Assembly: GCF_903944925.1 (NCBI RefSeq)
Contig: NZ_CAJATU010000098.1
Span: 124,001-188,000 of the forward strand
Source: an uncultured Rhodopila sp.
Lineage (GTDB): Bacteria > Pseudomonadota > Alphaproteobacteria > Acetobacterales > Acetobacteraceae
Direction of reading: 5' to 3'
DNA: 64,000 nucleotides
In this document: positions 60,359-64,000 of the stretch, piece by piece
Layout: every line of letters begins with the position of its first letter
Position numbering within the stretch: the first letter of the stretch is position 1
Position numbers and translations under genes: made by a program
The notes under the pieces: generated by a model
What the model was told of the DNA's origin: nothing
The model's input: the letters and a program-made list of their open reading frames with translations, nothing else
Databases searched by the model: none

Positions 60359-63300
60359 ATGCGGCTTACCGCCCTGACCCTGAACAAATACGGCTGTTTC
60401 GAAGACGAGCGGATCGTCTTCGATCCCCGCCCCGGCGTGCTGAACCTGCTGATCGCACCGAACGGCGCCGGCAAGTCAGTGCTGCGCACCGCGTTCGGCG
60501 ACCTGCTGTTCGGCATTCACAACCAAACCCCGATGGGCTTCCGCTTCGGCTATCCCGGCATGCGCATCGCCGCCGACATCCTGCGGTCCGACGGCTCTAC
60601 CCTGACCATCGGGCGGCGTAAGGCGCGGGGCAATGCCCTGACCGCGGCCGATGGCGGCGAACTCGACCCCTCAGTTGCCGGGGCGCTGCTCGGCACCCGC
60701 GACCGCCCCCTTCTCGAACGTCTTTTCGCTCTCGATACCGATCGGCTGCGCGAAGGCGGCAAGGCGCTGCTGGCGTCTGGCGGCGATCTCGCCAGCGCCC
60801 TGCTTTCGGCATCCGGCGGCATCCGCGAAGCGCGCCAGTTGTTACGCGCATTGGAAAAGGAACGAGACGATCTCGCACCGGCGCGCCGGGCTTCGCAAAG
60901 GCCCTATTACCGGGCGCTGGACAGCTATACCGACGCGCGCCGCCGCATCGCCGCCGCGCAGCTTAAGCCGGACGAACGCCAGGCTCAGCAGGATAGACTG
61001 GACGAACTGCTACGGCAGCAACACGAACACAACCGCAGGGCGGAAGCCGCCTCGGCTGAAATCTCGCGCCTGGAACGCATCCGCCGGGTGCGCCCGTTGC
61101 TGGCCCAGCGCGACGAAGCCGCTTCCTGGCTTGAAGCCAACCCCGATGCGCCAAACCTGGCGCCCGGCCTGCGGCAACGCTTGGGCGAAGCGCACCTTGC
61201 GCTCGTCAAAGCCGAAACCGAGGCCAACAACAAAGCGCAAGCGCTGACCGAAGTCGAAGCGCAGGCCGCTGCGATCGTTCTGGATACGGCGCTGCTGGCC
61301 GAGGCTGCCGCCATCGACTCGCTCACCGCCGAAACCGGCGCTGCCCGCAAAGCCGCAGCCGATCGGCCGGGCATTGTGGGGGAGTTGGAGGCGAAATCCG
61401 CGCGGATCGGGGATCTGTTGCGGCAGCTCGGCAGCGATCTGCCACCCGCGCGGGCGGCGGAGGCGATCCCGCAGCGGACGCTGCAGGCGCGTACGCAACG
61501 GCTGATTCGTGACCACACCGAACAGATGGCGGCCACCCGCGACGCCCCGGCAAAACACGCCGCCCGGACGCGGGACCTCGCCGAGATCGATCGCAAGCTG
61601 GCGGCACTTCCCGCGGCGCAGGATCTGCACGGACTCGACGCCCTGGTCAGGGAAATCGGCGATCCCGCCGCCCGGCGGGGGGAAGCCGAACGGGCACACG
61701 CCGAGACCGCGGCGACGCTGGCCGCGACGCTGGCAAGGGTGCCGGGCTGGCATGGCGACGCAAACACGCTCGCCGAAACCAAGCCGCTGACCGAAGATCT
61801 TTACAAGCGGCACGATCTGGATGTGCAGATCGCAACGACCGAGGAAACCCGCGCCCGCGATCTGCATGCCGCCGAAGACGGGAAGCTGCAGGTTGCGCGG
61901 ACGCAACTGGATGAGACTGCCCGCAGCGGTTCCGTTCCGGATGTGGAAGCCCTGCAACGGGCGCGCGGCCGCCGCGAAGCCGTCTGGCGTCTGATCTACC
62001 GCCACGCCTTCACCGCCGATAAGCCATCATCGGAGGAGGAAAAGGCGGTCACGGATGGCACCCCTCTGCCATTGGCGTTCGAACGCGCCATGGCCGCGGC
62101 CGATACGCTCGCGGACCAGCGCACCGAACAGTCCGATCTGCTGGCGCGCATCGACGCAGCGAAACGGTCGATGGAGTCGCAGGAAACGCTGGTTTCGCAG
62201 GCCGCCGATCGCCTGCGGGTAGCGCAACAAAAGGCCGACGCTGCACGCCGGGCATGGATGCAGATCTGCGCACCCTTGCCACTGGGCGTGACGGCGACGC
62301 TGTCTGACGTGACGGCGTTCGTTGCGGCACGTGAGCGTGTGCTCGACGCGATGGCGCGCCATGCCGTCGCCACCCGGGGACTCGAAGCGCTGGCCGCGAA
62401 ACATGCCGCCTGGGCGGCGCGGCTTGCGCAGGCGCTGCCGCCACCGCATGACGATCTCGCGGCACTGCTATCCCGTGCCCGCCAGGCGGCGGATGACGGC
62501 AGCAAGCGCGAAAAAGCCGCCGAACGCCTGGAGACGCAACGCGCGCAGGCGGCCAAGGAGCTGCGCGAAACCGAGGCCGCCGCCACCGAAGCGCACCAGC
62601 GCCTGGAGTCATGGCGAACCGACTGGCAGGCGCTGCTGACCGAACTCCGCCGCCCGCCCGGGGAAGACCCGGCCGTCACCGAGCAGGTGTTGCATCTGCT
62701 CAACGATATCGACAAGGAGCATCAGGCGGCGGCGACACTGTCCAGGCGGATCAGCGGCATGCAGGCGGATATCGACCGCTTCGGCCAGTCGGTCCGCGAT
62801 GTTGCGGCGCGCATCGCCGGAACCGACCCGGCGGCCGATGCATTCGGAACCACGAGGGACCTGTCCCGGCGCCTGGCCGGGCAAAAGGAACTGCGTGAGA
62901 AACAGAATCTGCTGATCGTCCAGCGCGACGCGGCCCGTCTGGCGGCGGAAACAGCCAGCGCCGCCCTCGCGGATTCCCGTGCCGCCCTGAACGCGATCCT
63001 GCTTCAGGTCGGTGTCGATACAATCGAAGCGGCGCAGGCACACCTGACCCTGGCGGAACAGCGCAGCCGGTTCGAGGCACAATGCAACGATGCTGATGCA
63101 AAACTGCACGACGCAGGGGACGCCGTTTCCGTCGGTCGACTCCGCGACGAAATCGCGGATATCCCGCCGGACGAACTGCAGGGCCGCCACGACGCCCTGG
63201 TGGAGGACCGCCGTGCCGCCGGCGCAGCGGCACAGGCCGCGCTGAAAGATCTGACGGAGTTGCGCGTCGGCATGGCGCAGCAGGACGCCGACACCAACGT

Positions 63301-63862
63301 CAACACGGCCGCAGCCGATCGGCAGGCCGCCGTGGCGGCGGTGGCGAATACGCTGGATGAGTCGCTGCTGCTGCACGCTGCCGCCTCGATGCTGGACCTG
63401 GCACTGAAATCCCTGGAGGAAACCGGCGATTCCGGATTGCTGCTGCGTATCGGCTCGATATTCCAGGCGCTGACCCTGGGCGCCTATGCACGCGTCACCA
63501 GCGAAACGGATGGCGACAGCGCCGCGCGCCTTGTCCTGGTGCAACGGGCTTTTCCCGAGGAGAGGCAAACCGTAGACCAGCTCTCCGAAGGCACGCGGGA
63601 CCAGCTTTTTCTCGCACTGCGCGTGGCCGAGATCGAACGCCATTTGACCGGTGCGACGCCGTTGCCGTTTATCGGCGACGACATCTTGCAGACTTTCGAC
63701 GATGACCGGGCGCTGGCCGCGATGGAAGTGCTGACGGACTTAAGCCACCGGACCCAGACCATTCTGCTGACGCATCACCGGCACGTGGTGGATTTGTCCG
63801 CGCAGCTGCCGGCGGGCAGTGTGCATATATGCGAGCGGGAGGCGGCGCTTAGCGTGGGGTGA
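60359..63862 (+). CDS. yhaN: YhaN-like SbcC/Rad50-type AAA ATPase
   Basis: The 1167-residue protein has an N-terminal ATP-binding head (Walker A IAPNGAGKSVLRTAFGD at about residue 30). Long coiled coils follow (about 180-1000, in which alanine, glutamate and arginine dominate). The C-terminal head carries the ABC-type signature LSEGTRDQLFLALRVAE (about 1060) and the Walker B/D-loop region PFIGDDILQTFDDDRALAA (about 1100). This is the YhaN type: an SbcC-like partner of YhaO in DNA-end processing. Unlike Rad50, no central CxxC zinc hook was seen. The ATG lies three bases after the yhaO stop. Confidence 0.9.
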   Translation: MRLTALTLNKYGCFEDERIVFDPRPGVLNLLIAPNGAGKSVLRTAFGDLLFGIHNQTPMGFRFGYPGMRIAADILRSDGSTLTIGRRKARGNALTAADGGELDPSVAGALLGTRDRPLLERLFALDTDRLREGGKALLASGGDLASALLSASGGIREARQLLRALEKERDDLAPARRASQRPYYRALDSYTDARRRIAAAQLKPDERQAQQDRLDELLRQQHEHNRRAEAASAEISRLERIRRVRPLLAQRDEAASWLEANPDAPNLAPGLRQRLGEAHLALVKAETEANNKAQALTEVEAQAAAIVLDTALLAEAAAIDSLTAETGAARKAAADRPGIVGELEAKSARIGDLLRQLGSDLPPARAAEAIPQRTLQARTQRLIRDHTEQMAATRDAPAKHAARTRDLAEIDRKLAALPAAQDLHGLDALVREIGDPAARRGEAERAHAETAATLAATLARVPGWHGDANTLAETKPLTEDLYKRHDLDVQIATTEETRARDLHAAEDGKLQVARTQLDETARSGSVPDVEALQRARGRREAVWRLIYRHAFTADKPSSEEEKAVTDGTPLPLAFERAMAAADTLADQRTEQSDLLARIDAAKRSMESQETLVSQAADRLRVAQQKADAARRAWMQICAPLPLGVTATLSDVTAFVAARERVLDAMARHAVATRGLEALAAKHAAWAARLAQALPPPHDDLAALLSRARQAADDGSKREKAAERLETQRAQAAKELRETEAAATEAHQRLESWRTDWQALLTELRRPPGEDPAVTEQVLHLLNDIDKEHQAAATLSRRISGMQADIDRFGQSVRDVAARIAGTDPAADAFGTTRDLSRRLAGQKELREKQNLLIVQRDAARLAAETASAALADSRAALNAILLQVGVDTIEAAQAHLTLAEQRSRFEAQCNDADAKLHDAGDAVSVGRLRDEIADIPPDELQGRHDALVEDRRAAGAAAQAALKDLTELRVGMAQQDADTNVNTAAADRQAAVAAVANTLDESLLLHAAASMLDLALKSLEETGDSGLLLRIGSIFQALTLGAYARVTSETDGDSAARLVLVQRAFPEERQTVDQLSEGTRDQLFLALRVAEIERHLTGATPLPFIGDDILQTFDDDRALAAMEVLTDLSHRTQTILLTHHRHVVDLSAQLPAGSVHICEREAALSVG

Positions 63863-63899
63863 GGCGTCTTTAGGGAACGGGTCGGATCCCGGCTCTTGG

Positions 63900-64000
63900 C
63901 TACTCCCCGGCAAACGCCGCAAAGGCCTCCGTCAGCACTTCGTAAATCGGCCGCTTGAACGCCACCGCCAGCGCCGGAAGCTCCGCCAGCTTCACCCAGC
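63900..64000 (-). CDS. 3' end of a probable NUDIX hydrolase (cut by window end)
   Basis: The minus strand is open from the window edge to a TAG at 63900. The visible 32 residues include WVKLAELPALAVAFKRPIYE and end EVLTEAFAAFAGE. The W-x-x-x-x-E-LP-L---F-RPIYE pattern is the C-terminal signature of alphaproteobacterial NUDIX hydrolases of the ADP-ribose diphosphatase/MutT type. The NUDIX box itself is outside the window, so the assignment rests on this tail only. It is convergent with yhaN over 37 bases. Confidence 0.55.
   Translation of the reverse strand, partial: WVKLAELPALAVAFKRPIYEVLTEAFAAFAGE

Noticed and set aside
1-64000. tRNA, rRNA and CRISPR arrays
   Set aside because: No cloverleaf, rRNA core sequence or regularly spaced repeats noticed; a covariance search was not possible.

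Overview
The window is a GC-rich (roughly two-thirds G+C), gene-dense chromosomal segment from an alphaproteobacterium, most likely of the Rhodospirillales/Acetobacteraceae. The evidence is the helicase / S4 protein / FdxA ferredoxin / CarD gene order, a TamA-TamB pair, a DUF1127 protein, a Fur/Zur-type regulator and several small signal-peptide proteins of acetobacterial style. That placement is inferred from gene content only. No rRNA, tRNA, CRISPR array or intact insertion sequence was seen.

Layout. 1-5.2 kb: TamA (cut by the window start) and TamB, the outer-membrane translocation and assembly module. 5.2-7.5 kb: a DUF3072 protein, a radical-SAM/helix-hairpin-helix protein and a DUF4130 protein, a DNA-repair-associated pair that lacks its usual uracil-DNA glycosylase part. 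7.5-7.7 kb: a strong two-way terminator and a 21-codon ORF behind a near-perfect Shine-Dalgarno. 7.8-16 kb: iron-type alcohol dehydrogenase, PiT phosphate transporter, retropepsin-like protease, split chromate transporter, DUF2189, OsmC, cupin and citrate-synthase-like genes. 16-19.8 kb: a TPR/GT9 protein converging on a phage-type lysis cassette (papain-like protein, lipoprotein, small holin-like membrane protein, GH19 endolysin). 20-26 kb: asparaginase, an MFS permease, a coniferyl-aldehyde-dehydrogenase-like enzyme and a tannase/feruloyl esterase, together resembling a plant-phenolic module. 26-27.9 kb: COG0523 GTPase, HisI and a Zur-like regulator, a likely zinc unit. 27.9-30.3 kb: a stand-alone AceE-like thiamine-diphosphate enzyme. 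30.5-33 kb: an AT-richer, probably imported patch with a GT61 glycosyltransferase and no clear genes beyond it.

33-38.7 kb: CarD, ferredoxin, S4 RNA-binding protein, SUV3-like helicase and a cyclic-nucleotide-domain MscS channel overlapping a Cache-HAMP protein whose cyclase domain looks catalytically dead. 41-47.4 kb: a membrane protein, flavin reductase, FGGY kinase, a phosphatase/kinase-like fusion protein, and a CmcJ-type oxidoreductase divergent from a TetR regulator with a palindromic operator candidate. 47.5-53.2 kb: small proteins, a CNT nucleoside transporter, zinc alcohol dehydrogenase, a His/Met-rich secreted protein and a cytochrome P450 preceded by what looks like an aromatic-amino-acid attenuator. 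53.3-58.1 kb: a solute-binding protein, lipoprotein, LysR regulator, DUF1127 protein, a frameshifted small secreted protein and a sulfotransferase. 58.3-64 kb: an MlaC/HpnM-like protein, a YhaO/YhaN (SbcDC-like) pair and the 3' end of a probable NUDIX gene.

The four items I consider most worth following are the phosphatase/kinase-like fusion (44493-45701), the candidate attenuator before the P450 (51460-51608), the 21-codon ORF (7579-7644) and the pseudo-cyclase/cyclic-nucleotide-domain channel pair (37286-40899).
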